Origin: Rhizopus sp. PT2906
Lineage: Eukaryota; Mucoromycota; Mucoromycetes; Mucorales; Rhizopodaceae
NCBI GenBank assembly: GCA_025529335.1
Contig: JAMYHX010000191.1
Coordinates: 1 to 64,000 of the forward strand
Direction: 5' to 3'
DNA: 64,000 nt
The notes beneath the pieces were generated by a model. It was given only the letters and a program-made list of their open reading frames with translations, had not been told where the DNA came from and made no database searches. The position numbers and the translations under genes are program-made. Of the stretch, positions 35,444 through 46,700 are shown in pieces (positions within the stretch are counted from its first letter, which is position 1; every line of letters begins with the position of its first letter).

Positions 35444-37470
35444 ATGGAAATTGATGCCGAGCAACCTCTTAAGCAACCGTAGGCATTTGCTTAAAGTAAA
35501 TAACGTTGCATGTATTAATCTCTTTTTTTGTCTGTAGGCTTGAAGACTTTGAAGAGATTGATACGTCATTAAAAAAGCCTAAATTGGAATTGAAAGAGAA
35601 TGTATCTCTACTTGACCGTGGCAATACGATTAAAAAGCAGGTATGTAGTAAAACAATAAAGACAGTAAGGCTCAAATTCACACTTTTCTTTGATAGCCGC
35701 AGACACCTTCTACCACTAATATGACACGCGATCAAATAAAATATTGTGGAGCAATTATGAGGAATTTAAAGAAGCACAGAGATGCTGCCCCTTTTTTACA
35801 ACCAGTTGATTACCTGAAATTAAATATACCTGATTACCCAAAGATTATCAAACATCCTATGGATCTTTCCACAATTGATAAAAAATTGAATTCAGGACAG
35901 TATGAAAATGTTGAGCAGTGGATTTATGATGTCAGACTTGTCTTCAATAATTGTTTTAAATTTAATGGACCTGAGGCTACCATATCTATGCTTTGTCAAA
36001 ACGTTGAATCAGCTTTTGAAAAGAGTTTGAGGCAAATGCCTCCTAATAAGAATGTAAGTTTTTTTTTTATTATTTATTTATTCTTTATTCAACCATAGCT
36101 TGTAGAGTAACGCGATATCAAGATCTTCTTCACCTTATGTTGAATTTGACGAAGATGACTTTGACGATGAAGGATCAGCCAAAAAAAAGAGAAGGAAGAA
36201 TCCCAAATTGAATCGTCGTCTGTCCGATGACGGAAGACAGAAGCGAAAGGTCCATCCTCCTCCATCTAAAGATTATCCCGAATCAATCACCAAAAGACGT
36301 AATCCAAGAAAGAATGACATACAAATGAAATTTTGTGCTCAAACGTTAAAGGAATTGAAAAAGAGCAAGTATAGAGATATCAATTACCCATTCTTACAGC
36401 CTGTGGACGTCGTTGCTCTTAATATTCCTGATTATGTAGAAATTATTAAGCACCCTATGGACTTGTCGACTATTGAAAAGAAATTGAATGATGGAGAATA
36501 TGACGAACCCGAGGATTTTGAAAAGGATATTAAACTTATGTTTAACAACTGCTACACCTACAACCCTCCTTCCTTACCTGTGCACAAAATGGGACGTCAG
36601 CTGGAAAAGGCTTTTGATGAGAAATGGGCTCAGAGACCACCAAAAACAGAACCTACGCCGTTGATTGATGATGCTCCCGAAGAAGAATTTGATGAAGTGG
36701 TCGAGGATGATGATTCAGAGGATGGTAAGTATATATTAGGGATCTGTGAATAGTATATACTGAGAACGTATAGAACGAGATCAAAAGATTGCAGAATTGG
36801 AACGTCATATTGCTACCATCTCTCAACAAATTGCTTCTATTAAATCACAAAAGAGAAAGAGAGCAGCAGAAAAAGCTCGTAGGGTTAGCGGTTCAAATAA
36901 GGCAATAAAAGACAAGAAACCAGCCAAAGAAAAGAGAAGACGACCTAGCACAGCCAACAGAAAGAAGGAATCGAAACATAAAACTGTGGATGAACTACCC
37001 GAGTTCACATTTGATCAAAAGAAGGATCTCAGTGAGCGTATTAACAACTTGACAGGTGATAAATTGAACACAGTGGTTGGCATTATTCAAAGCTCTATGC
37101 CAAACTTGGATGGGGTAAGTTCAGCTATGGGTGACAACATATGACGCTAATATTGTCTGTACGTGTATAGCAAGGACAAGAAGAGATCGTTTTGGATATT
37201 GACTCACTTGACAGAAGTACTCTGCACAGGTTGCATGAGTTTGTGACAGGAGAGAGTTTACTGAAGCATCATCATAAAAAGTCATCCTCACCGCTAACTA
37301 AAAAACAAAGAACCCATTATTCTGGACAAGGAGACCGTAAGTGATGATATCTCCAAGGGGGGACTACCTTTCTTTACTCACCTCTCTCAATAGATTCCTC
37401 AAGTGAAAGCGGGGAATCAGAAAGCGAGTCTGGCTCTGACTCTGATGATTCTGGCAGTAGTTCAGACTGA
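35444..37470 (+). CDS. BDF1: BET-family double-bromodomain protein
   Basis: Exons 35444-35478, 35538-35640, 35697-36053, 36106-36724, 36774-37114, 37171-37336, 37394-37470; 565 aa. Bromodomain 1 lies at about 55-160 (FLQPVDYLKLNIPDYPKIIK) and bromodomain 2 at about 240-340 (FLQPVDVVALNIPDYVEIIK). Both contain PMDLSTI and an Asn in the acetyl-lysine pocket (FNNCF, FNNCY). A coiled region and a basic Lys/Arg-rich stretch follow, then the extraterminal (NET) domain (about 440-510) and a Ser/Asp/Glu-rich tail. BET proteins read acetylated histone H3/H4 and recruit TFIID and other factors. For the intron ending at 36105 the second of two TAG acceptors is needed, because the first gives an in-frame stop. 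Confidence 0.92.
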
Positions 37471-37600
37471 TTAGATGTGTAGATACCAAATAACAAACCA
37501 ATAAACCTTATTTTTAAAAAATAAAATAAAATAAAGTATCATTTCTTTCTTTAAAAAAGCCTAAAAAGAAAGAGGAGAGGGGGGTAAAGAAAAAATGGGT

Positions 37601-38777
37601 TTAAAAGGTTTCGTCGTCATCATATTCTACAGAAGCGGTCTTGTTATTTGCTTCCTCTTCTTCAGGTGGAACTTCGAATCCCTCCTAAAAGGATATGTTA
37701 TTGACCCCCTCTTCTTTTTAAATAGAATGCCTTACCTCTGTACTGTACAAAATGTTTTGGATATTTTGTAAAATGGGAATAGCCTCGTGTTCAGTTTTAC
37801 CGGTATCTGCTAATGTCAACTCGATACTTTCCAAGTTTTCTTGAACTTCAATTTCAATTTCACGCAACTTTCCGAAATAGAAATCACGTTCCTTTTCGAG
37901 ACCGTCTACAGTCAACTTGAGTTCTGCGATTTGTTTATTGAGGTCGATGATAGTCTGGGCTGAATGGCTGTCTAATACGCTTGCACGTCCACCTCGACTT
38001 GCACTGCGTGAAGCTATATAAAAAAGAGTATAAGACAAAGTATAGGCTTAGCTTGTGTCTTCTTTACCAGGAGTCTTTGTTGCCTTCTTGCTTGCAGCAC
38101 TGACACGGCCACTTGATGTCGTGCTACCCGCTGAGGACAGCTTGGGGGCTGTTGCCACACTGGGAGCGCCCTTTTCGCGACGAGCCAAAGCGTCATATTC
38201 TCCTCCAGGATAGTTTTGATCCCAAAACCGTTTGACCCATTGCATAAATTCTAAATTGTCTTGAAGTTTACATTTAACTAAACGATCAACGGGTATAATC
38301 TAGTAGATGATTAAGCCTCTTTTGTTCAATTAGAAAAAATAAGCAGGGGGAGGGGACATTACCTTGTCTATCCTATTATATATACATATATATAAAAGGA
38401 TTAACATTGCACTTGGCTTTATATTTTACCCTTTTCTTACTTGTGTTTCTTAAAGACACTTTGTAAAATTTTAAAGTTGTTTACAAATTCATATTCAAGC
38501 TTTGCTTCAAACTTTACTTTGTGAACAGGAACATCACCTGATGAAGAAGAAAAAAAGGGTCAATAGGATATGGGAATACAGAAAGACGAAATGTCTTTTT
38601 CATACCAAAGATTGAGTCAAATATTTGACAGTAAGCAGCACCTTTAAAGAAAAGTTTGTCAATACTTGATGTACACTTTATGACTACTTTACCTGTTCCT
38701 GCTTGCTCAACTTTGGTGTATCGTGTTTGTAAAAGTTCATTAAGCCAAGCTAATAATTCAATACGAGATTCAGCCAT
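37601..38777 (-). CDS. BIM1: EB1-family microtubule plus-end-tracking protein
   Basis: Seven exons in transcript order: 38777-38693, 38641-38606, 38537-38441, 38372-38363, 38299-38068, 38013-37736, 37684-37601; 273 aa. The N-terminal calponin-homology domain (about 1-125) binds microtubules (NELLQTRYTKVEQAGTGAAY, then QWVKRFWDQNYPG). A Ser/Thr/Ala/Lys-rich linker leads to the coiled-coil EB homology domain (about 185-250; KERDFYFGKLREIE) and an acidic tail. The tail ends in DDETF rather than the EEY/F ending typical of animal EB1. The fourth exon is only 10 nt (38363-38372) and encodes part of KIDK. It is needed to keep the frame and has proper AG and GT flanks. Confidence 0.9.
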
Positions 38778-39313
38778 TTTGGTTTAATTAGAAGAAAAAA
38801 GAAAAAAAAAAAAAAAAAAAAGACACGTGTTTTATTTAAGCTGAGTCTTTTCAAAAAAAAAACCTTGCTTACTGTTTGATCCTTAGGGAAAGCAAGAAGG
38901 GAGGAGAAGCTTTAGGACTGACTTTTAATTAGAAAAATGTTTTCAAGACAAATCAAGACAAATCATAGACACGTCAAAGCATATGACCTTAATTCTCGAC
39001 GATTGACGTTTTCAAAACAAGCAAAGTGTTTCTAATTTAATGCTTCTAGTCTCAGGACATTATCCAAAATGGGATATGAATATCCGATAAGATTGAACTT
39101 TATCTGTTTGCCTTTTATATTCACAATAAATGTTGAATAAACATATCTTCTTTAGTAGTTTCTTAAAGTCAACCAACACATGCAGTCAACTTTGGTACTC
39201 AGATCAAACATGACACAACGGAGTATCGTTTATAGATTCCGTAAACCGAAAGAACATTGGCCACAGAAACTGTCTAACTTTAATTACAGTATGAACAACT
39301 GCACAAGTAGAAA
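38778..39313. other. Intergenic region between EB1 and GCN5
   Basis: Contains an A run next to the EB1 start and the probable 3' end of GCN5. No additional gene seen. Confidence 0.45.
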
Positions 39314-41422
39314 TCAGTTTTTGTTTATTGAACGTAGCTTTTCATAAAAGAATCGCTCTAGTTTTACTCCACATTTTGCATATTCTGTGTCTTCTGCATT
39401 ATATGTCTTGCAGTTATCAAATATCTTTTGAGTATCTTTAATAAAGTCTTCCATGGTAGGATAACTATCCGCTTTGACATTTTCTTCCAGTGTAGTCAGA
39501 TCTAATTCAAAGTTAGCTCCGTCTATATATATGCACACATGTATATATCTACCCATAGGTTCTTTGATAATCTCATAATAATCTGCAACTTCCTCTGCAT
39601 CTACTGCTTCCAAGAATGGCCATGCATGCGTATAATTCCGCATTTCTTCTACTAAATACAACATTTCACGATAATGAGGGACATGCCTCGGCCTATTTGA
39701 TCTACATATATATACAATGTATTATATATGATTATATATAAAAGTAAAAGTATGACTTACAGCATATCCAATTCCGGTGTCCATCCAGACTCTTCTATAC
39801 CAGGTACATCATATGGATCAATCGATCCTCCTTTGGGTATATTAATTCCTGGATACACAACATGCTCTGTGGACCGTTCTTTAATCTTCTTTAGTATGGC
39901 ATTCCGCTGTATGCTTAATATTTCATGGATTGCCAGATACTTTACTCGTGGCACAATACTACACTGCATGATTGTACCCCCTTCATAATCCTTAATGTAA
40001 CCAACCCATTTTCGCTTGTCAAGAGTAATATCTGTTGTAAATCCTTGTTTACGAAAATAACCTACAGCAAAATTGTCCGCATAGGTCAGAAAATGCTTTA
40101 CGTTGGAATGATCTATCACGTAATCTTTAAGATGGTTCATAATGAATGATCCATATCCCTGCTTGTTATTAATAAACTGCCAATGTGCTACCCTTGTTTA
40201 TTACTCTACCTTGACTTGCTCTGTTGACGCAATGGCACAAAATACAATTTCAGCAAATTCCTGTGCGTCAAATGGTCGGTAACATATGCCACCGATCACT
40301 TTGTTTGGGTTGCGAATGAGAGCAAGACTGCGGTGATTTCGGTCATACACAAGTCTAGCAATATATTCTTTAGGCATCTTGGGCAACTGCTTTTGAAATA
40401 CATTCTTTAGGCCTGTCAAGAGGATCATACTTTCGCGCGCTCCATCATTGAGCACGACCTGTACTCGAATGCTTCCTTCCCTTTCTTCCTTCATCGCCAC
40501 TGACTCCTTTATCGATTCAGGCTAAAGAACTTGTGGTTAGCTATCAACAACAGAAAGATGATCTTTGGGGGGACATATTACAATAAATTCTTGCAATTTT
40601 GGATTTGAAGCAAAGATGCTCCGGTATACATCTCCTTGAAAGGACTTTTCATCTATGCCTGGGCTATCATTGTTATTTACAAATGCGTCATGTCCGGGAA
40701 GATCCGTTGATGGTTCGCTGACTTTATCTAAATTATGCAATCCGACAGTATGCCTCTCTTCCTCGGCTATTTCTTCTTCTTCAGAGAGTTCCTCATCTCC
40801 GGAATGATCTACAAACTCCTCTTCATCCTCCACAGCAGGCAGCTGTTTCACTAATTTCTTACTTCGTTTTGCAAACTGTTGCTCTTTATCATCTGGATCT
40901 CTATTTCTCTTTATTCCTACAATATCGTGTTCAATCATACACCTTTATATACGTACATTTCTCTTTACCATGCTCATGCTGCTCCTTTTCATCATTTTTA
41001 GCCGACGCATTATACAAGATCTGTCTACGTGTTTTTAATAAGTTTGTCTATGCTTCTTTATTTGTATAATTTACTTTTTAAGAGAAAGTATATCATCATC
41101 CTCATATGCATATTCTTTTGCTTTTCCTTTTTCCTATAAAGCAAAAAAAAGTTGAGCTTGCCTATGGATGATATTTCATATTTACTTCCAACAGCTCGAC
41201 CAGCCTTAGAGCGACCTTTGAGCGTCTTTGAAGGTCGTGTCCTTGATCAATATGGTTTAGGATATCATGTCCACACTGACAGATGTCTTTTGTATTTATG
41301 TCGGTGTGCCATCCCTTACATGATGAACATTGATCGCACGGTATAAACCTTGCAATCAGCTTATACTTTTGTTCGTCATTCATCTCTGCTAACTGAGGAA
41401 ATAAAGGTAAAGATGTGGCCAT
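39314..41422 (-). CDS. GCN5: GCN5 histone acetyltransferase with N-terminal PCAF-like zinc cluster
   Basis: Eight exons in transcript order: 41422-41186, 41133-41075, 41024-40969, 40916-40582, 40521-40210, 40158-39761, 39701-39553, 39501-39314; 577 aa. It is the catalytic subunit of SAGA, acetylating histone H3. The N-terminus has a Cys/His cluster (C29, C32, C35, C48, C50, H52, H57) followed by YEDDDILSLKKQIL, like the PCAF-type N-terminal domain. A long acidic linker comes next. The GNAT domain (about 225-400) shows the presumed catalytic E320 in FAEIVF and the acetyl-CoA loop EQVKGYG. The bromodomain lies at about 450-570 (PFLEAVDAEEVADYYEIIK). An ATG at 40938 would give a 467-aa protein without the cluster. 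I prefer the longer model because all four upstream exons join in phase across GT..AG introns. Confidence 0.88.
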
Positions 41423-41787
41423 CTTAACATAAATAACAATCCGTAAAGAAAACAAATGGGTAATAAAATAACAAAAATAAATAAATAAATACGAATTAAT
41501 AAAAAAATGAAGTTGGTTTCAAAAGAAGTGTTTCTCTTTTATGAAATATGTTATTTTGTAGTACTTGTTTTTGCTTTTCAATATCGTCACCTTGGATCTA
41601 AACAAGAAGAAGTATTGCCATAGCAACATGTGTAGTTTATGCAAACAGATGGAAGCGACCACGCTTATTGGCCGGATTCTTCATTATGTATTTCATGAAC
41701 ATCGAAATGAATGGTTTATTGATGATAAAAGAAGACAGGTTTTAATCAATTATTAATTGATACATGCATATATCGTACAGTTTCCCC

Positions 41788-43197
41788 CTACTTCTTTGCT
41801 TCAGACTTCACGTCAGACTTTGATTCGGCGGTATCATGTGTGGATCCTGCAGAGGCAAGAGAAGAAGTAAGGTCCGGTGCCTTCTTTAACTCATTTTCTG
41901 TATATTGCCTCGATTCTGATTTTATACCTTTACCACCACTGGCTGCTTTGTTGCTTGCCTCCTTCTCTGATTCACTTATCTTCTTATACCACTCTTCCTC
42001 TGTTTGACCCTGTAAAAATGCGATAATTTCTACCGTCATATTGTCGCAGCCGACGCCTGTCGTGCCTGACTGATCTGCGAGACAATGGTCCATAAGTTTT
42101 TCGCAGATTGTTTCTAAAGGAACATGCTCTGCAATCTGTTGACGTACAAATGAGGCTACTTCTTGGTTCGTCATACAATCCCAAATGCCGTCGCAGGCTA
42201 GGACCATAAATTCATCCTTTTCTGTAACCTTGTGCTTTGTAATATCAGGGTCGGCTGTTCATAGGGAACATAAATATAAGCCATGTTCTTTATAATGTAT
42301 TCTTTTTTTTTTTTACCTGTTACCACCTGTTGCTCTGGTGGCAGATTAGTTGCAGATTTGAATTCAAAATCTCCCAAAGCTCTTGATAATGCCAAGTTAC
42401 CTTTAAGTTGAATCAGTACACGGCTTTCAAATCTCATCTCTATTTACCATTCACTCTTCCAAATTCAACATGACCACCTGCTTTTTCAATACGGGCTGTC
42501 TCTTTTGGATTACTTGGTTTATGATCATCGGATAAAGCAATGGCTCTTCCGTTTGTGCAAATGATTGCGCGAGAATCACCTGCATTACCCTAATCGGTGT
42601 ATGTCAAAGAGGATATATATATATATATATATAGTGTGATGGGACAAAACTTACGATATAAAGCATATTATCTTTTGTCAATAAAGCAACGATAGCCGTA
42701 CATCCTGAAGGATCGTGTTGTAGTTCAGGATCTATGATGGTCGTAAATAAGTATGACGCATATGATGAACTATTTAGTTATTTACCTTTACGTAAATCTG
42801 AATCTATCTTTAAAAAGCCTTCCTTTAAACTCTCTTTGATATCTCCTTTTTTAAATGCTTCAGATTCAATCACATTAGCAGCCAAATGCTGACTGCTGTA
42901 CTTTGCTACTTTGTCTCCTACAGAATGTAAATAAATACATAAATAATGCATTTCCGTGTACCTCCATGGCCATCAAAGACCGCAAAAAATGCAGTTCCTG
43001 TATTTTCGTAGTTAAGAATGGTTGTATGGGCATCCTCCATGGCTATCGAATCAAGTTTAATAAATAAATACGTCATAAATATTTATTTTCTTACTTATTC
43101 TCCAGCCTTGCATAGAAGAGGCACCATAAATCAAGCGTTCGTCCTTTCCAGACGTGCTATGCTTTGTCGTAACGGGCTCTGAAAGTATTTGCCCCAT
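41788..43197 (-). CDS. PP2C-type Ser/Thr protein phosphatase (Ptc2/3-like)
   Basis: Seven exons in transcript order: 43197-43095, 43042-42962, 42917-42786, 42731-42655, 42589-42448, 42400-42317, 42254-41788; 361 aa. A metal-dependent phosphatase that antagonises stress MAP-kinase and checkpoint signalling in yeasts. The motifs are in order: GWRITMEDAH, FDGHGG (metal-binding Asp), SGCTAIVALL, GNAGDSRAI, LALSRALGDFEFK, ACDGIWD and GCDNMTV. The protein opens MGQ, so N-myristoylation is possible, as in some PP2Cs. The C-terminal 70 residues are Ser/Lys/Glu-rich and disordered. Intron 5 contains no unusual features, but every intron falls inside a conserved motif, which makes the junctions easy to verify. 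Confidence 0.92.
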
Positions 43198-44364
43198 GTC
43201 TCCACCTTTGAAAGTTGTAAACAATATATTATTCTAGAGCTTTAGAATGATTCTTTATCTGGCCTTGGTTGAGCTTTTTTTTTGTCTTCAAGCACACGCC
43301 ACAAAAAATAAAAAAATAAAAAAAAGGTCGAGAAAGAGAAAGGGCTGTAGGGAATTTTGTTTAAATGAAAGCAGAATGATTTCACAAAGCAAGCAATTAA
43401 AATTCCGCTTAAGGACGGTTAGAGTGCCAATCAGAATCATTTGAATAAAATGACAAAAAAGGAATGCTCTTTTGTCACTGATCATCAACGGATAAAGTTA
43501 CATCAAATTGCCATATCCCTAAATGACAAAGTTGACGAAAGAGAACACGAAAGATATGATACTCTCAATTATATTTGTACACACACACACACACATATAC
43601 TCACAGAAAGGGAAACATTGTCTTGCAAGCCTTGAAAAAGATAAAACGGGTATGATGTTTATTTTTTACATTATTTTCAATAAATGAAGCGCGGCTCAAA
43701 AAGCTAATACCACATCTGGAGTTCGTCTTGAGTCAATGTTTGCAGCATCATCTAAAATAGCTCTGAGTGATGAAAGCTCCAGAATAATCTTGGAGATCTT
43801 GACTAGCTTATAAATTCATCTTGCGATATCGGATTCTCTCCATATTATTGTTGTGTTTTTTAGTGACTTTCTTGACGGTTCTGCTTGCATAAAAAGGAAA
43901 TTTAGTTGAGCCCCACGATGTGAATGAGTAAACCGTTTTATTTTCGAATTTTTTAGTGTATTTCCATAGTAGTGACAGCATACCTTTCATTGAAACATCT
44001 CTATGCTCATATATATATTTCATCATTATAAGGATTGAGAGCTATATGTATATCGTTCAAAAATCGAACAATTTGGTGAGAAGTCATGTTATCAGACCAT
44101 ATTGAGGATATTCTGTAAAGACAGATTAATTATTGGACTATTAAACCAAGAAATAATAAGGGGAAGAAATGCTGATAAAAGACGCTTTTTACAAAATAAA
44201 TAAAATGAGAGAGCTTTATTTATTTTTCATGTTTTAGGGAATTGAGTCTTCTATTACCACCTGTGATAATGATCGACTCTTGAGAAAGGCGTCAAGCAAG
44301 AATTTCCAAATATGACAAGTCAAGTGTAGAGAGACGATAATTTAATATGGAACATGCCCATATT
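43198..44364. other. Intergenic region with a CA repeat
   Basis: It holds the PP2C promoter, a CA microsatellite (43579-43595) and a coding-like relic (43693-44090, listed separately). Nothing else is supported. Confidence 0.4.
43693..44090 (-). pseudogene. Unidentified coding-like remnant with internal stops
   Basis: On the minus strand a frame ending at TGA 43693 encodes convincing protein-like sequence (LVKISKIILELSSLRAILDD, then NIDSRRTPDVVLAF). The same frame continues upstream through RESDIAR after one internal TGA, back to about 43980. Another frame upstream starts with ATG at about 44086 and reads TSHQIVRFLNDIHIALNPYN before a stop. No set of GT..AG introns I tried joins these parts, so it is either a decayed gene or a small gene whose structure I could not solve. 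I do not recognise the family. Confidence 0.3.
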
Positions 44365-45348
44365 TCACCACTCCAACGCTTTGTGGCATTTGCTTGGTTT
44401 AGATCGAACTTCAAATATACCTCGAACAAGATCTTCAATCACTTTATTATCCTCTAGAGTGTTATCTACAATGTCTTTACAGTAACATGGCGTCACTCTT
44501 CCATACCAAATGGCCCGTTGTCCATGATGTGTATAAATAACCACGTTACCTGCAAATGCATGACCTTTTTATTACGATTAGCAATTATCTAGTCTTGGAC
44601 TATATACGCACTTACCTCCCAAGTGACTTGAGAGCGCAATTTGCACATGGTTCCCTTCTTCATCCTGGCTAGCTGCCTGTTGTAATGATTTTTGAAGCAT
44701 TGGGCCTATCGTACCACATCGTCGATCCTTATTCCCATGCCCGCAAACCAACACAAGGCTTGAGTATGGGCAAGGATATACTGAGAATGCTTGAGAACAT
44801 GGCTTGCCAAATATATAGTCCAACAAGGCATTCACTCTTCTAGGCGTAATGTTGGAAAAGATGACATTATCTGGCAGCAAGAGAACATCTGTGCCTTTAT
44901 GCTGGTATGAGTACTTTGATGGAAGTGATGCATTGGTCACAATGATTCGGTGACAATCGTCTTTTTCAGAAGATGCATAAAATGCAGGATGATATCTACT
45001 CTCAGGTGGCCTCATTTTATCATTTTCCTTTCGTTTCCGAATAGCTTCGATAAAAGCGCCAGCCAATCCTTCGTCCTCAATGTGAGCAGGCCAATTAGAT
45101 TTCCCTGTCATTATGATGATATGTATCGAGTAAGGAGGTACTGTATTCTTTAATGGTTTGGATTGATCTATGTTGAGGTGAGGAGGAACATTTGGATGTG
45201 CACAAGGTTTGGAACATCCTTTGCAGTCAATGGGTATAATAGGTGATAATGGTTCTGGATTTATAGATGGTAGAATGGTTGTCGTGGATACTTCATTTGT
45301 ACATGACGATGAATATAGACTTGCTAGACAATTAGTGATCCATTTCAT
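44365..45348 (-). CDS. Sucrase/ferredoxin-like (thioredoxin-fold ferredoxin, Apd1/Aim32-type) protein
   Basis: Exons 45348-44616 and 44549-44365; 305 aa. Members of this family carry a thioredoxin-like domain that binds an Fe-S cluster. Yeast Apd1 and Aim32 are relatives with roles in redox and mitochondrial homeostasis. The sequence shows an N-terminal CKGCSKPC cluster, CHRIIVTNASLPSKYS, LVLVCGHGNKDRRCGTIGP and SSHLGGNVVIY. These are the conserved Cys and His positions of the family (CGHGxxDxRCG, HxGG). The C-terminal segment WYGRVTPCYC is typical. I chose the ATG at 45348. The intron separates the two halves of HLGGN. The exact orthologue (Apd1 or Aim32) is not resolved. Confidence 0.8.
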
Positions 45349-45428
45349 TTTTATTTTCAAGGGAAAGAAAAAAGAAATTAAAAAGGCACAAAGGGATTAA
45401 TGTTAACCATTTGATTTAAAGTCCGTTA

Positions 45429-45807
45429 TCAGATTTTGTCACAAAACTTAGCAAGTTCGATGTCTCGCTTGGATAAACCTTGACAGTCATGTGTACTCAA
45501 AATGACTTGGACACGATTATAAACCTACTGATATGTGAGCCAAAAATAATGCTTAGGCCACATGCTCTCTTACATTAAACCATTCTGGATGATGATCCAT
45601 TTTATCAGCTTTCAAGGCTACACGTGTCATGAATCCAAATGCTTCATTAAAGTCATTAAAGGTATATTCTTTAGTAATAGCATCCCTATTGTCAACCAAC
45701 TTCCATCCAGAGGAAATCAAGGGCGTTAAAAGAATGTCTCTTTCACCTTGAGACAGTCTGGCGGCAGCTTTGGTTGATAACGAACGAAAACAGAAAAGTG
45801 ACATCAT
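45429..45807 (-). CDS. Pterin-4a-carbinolamine dehydratase (PCD/DCoH family)
   Basis: Exons 45807-45574 and 45524-45429; 109 aa. It dehydrates 4a-hydroxytetrahydrobiopterin. Fungal members may also serve in molybdopterin or pterin recycling. The catalytic signature is complete: DHHPEWFNVYN, then VILSTHDCQGLSKRDIELA. The N-terminal FCFRSLSTKAAARL looks like a mitochondrial presequence. The acceptor of the intron is the second of two adjacent AG sites, giving the conserved FNVYN. Two ATGs (45807 and 45804) are possible starts. Confidence 0.92.
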
Positions 45808-46200
45808 TGGCTTTATCGTGTGAACTGTTCTCTGTTTATGAAAATAGACAAAGAGAGTTTGTTCAAAAAAAATTTTTTTTTTTTTTTCAGGAATGTAAAA
45901 TCAATGCCGTTTATTTGCCCTTCGCTCCACAAAAAGGAAACCATACGCTATTTCGGGAAATAGATTGCACAAGCACAGAAAACCTTTGCATACGCATAGA
46001 AAGTCCAGATTGCAGGAATGAAGCTTTTAGATTGCACGCTAGATGAACTTGCTTTGCACATATACAAAATAAAAGATTGCATAGTTTCATGATATCTGAT
46101 TGCATAACTGTGCAATCTTTTACAATTTTGAATTTGAGCAGCAACAGAATCCTTAAAGAACCTTCAAATAGATATTGTCGCAAGTATAGACCATCCTCAT
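45808..46200. other. Intergenic region, no supported gene
   Basis: Upstream region of the dehydratase gene, with short frames lacking similarity. Confidence 0.4.
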
Positions 46201-46700
46201 AGTTACGAGCTTCTCCCTTTCAATAGTTTTATTTTCTCTCTTTCATCCAAATTTTGGCTATAGACCAAAACTGCTTAATCGGATTAAGCTCTGAAGATTA
46301 TGGTAGAAGATATACGTATTCATATCCATGTCTTACAGTTTAGCTTTGCAATATGATCTGAATTATGTGTAGAAGCATCATTCATGATTATAGAATGTCC
46401 TATAAGTTGCTCATGATGGTTCAATACATCTAGGGTAGCAGAAATGAAATTAAAATAATGATCAAGAGCAGTTTCTATTATCATCTTTGTCTTTGGCTTT
46501 TCCTTTCTTGAAGCTCTCTTCATAAAGTACCCTGACTTTGATGTTGACGATGCCTTACCAAAAGATTGTTTCCAATATAGCTGTAGTTTTATCGCTTCAG
46601 ATAACAGATTTAAAGTTTATCACCGGCCAAGCAGGACACATCTGAGGCATGTCTACAAGAAGTATGTCATTTCAAGCTTTTTCTGATTATACGATTGAAT
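46200..46700 (-). mobile_element. Relic of a Tc1/mariner-type (DDE_3) transposase
   Basis: Minus-strand translation gives IIMNDASTHNSDHIAKLN. After one frame change and one stop it continues as GYEYVYLLP and SSELNPIKQFWSIAK. This reproduces the end of Tc1/mariner-like transposases, where an Asp in (M)DNA/NDA-S-H and YLPPYSPELNPIEQFW with a catalytic Glu/Asp are usual. The gene is clearly inactive (stops, frame changes, no intact N-terminus). Terminal inverted repeats were not found by eye. Confidence 0.6.

Noticed and set aside
41565..41756. 63-codon frame downstream of PP2C
   Set aside because: No homology, lies in a 3' flanking region, starts with ATG by chance.
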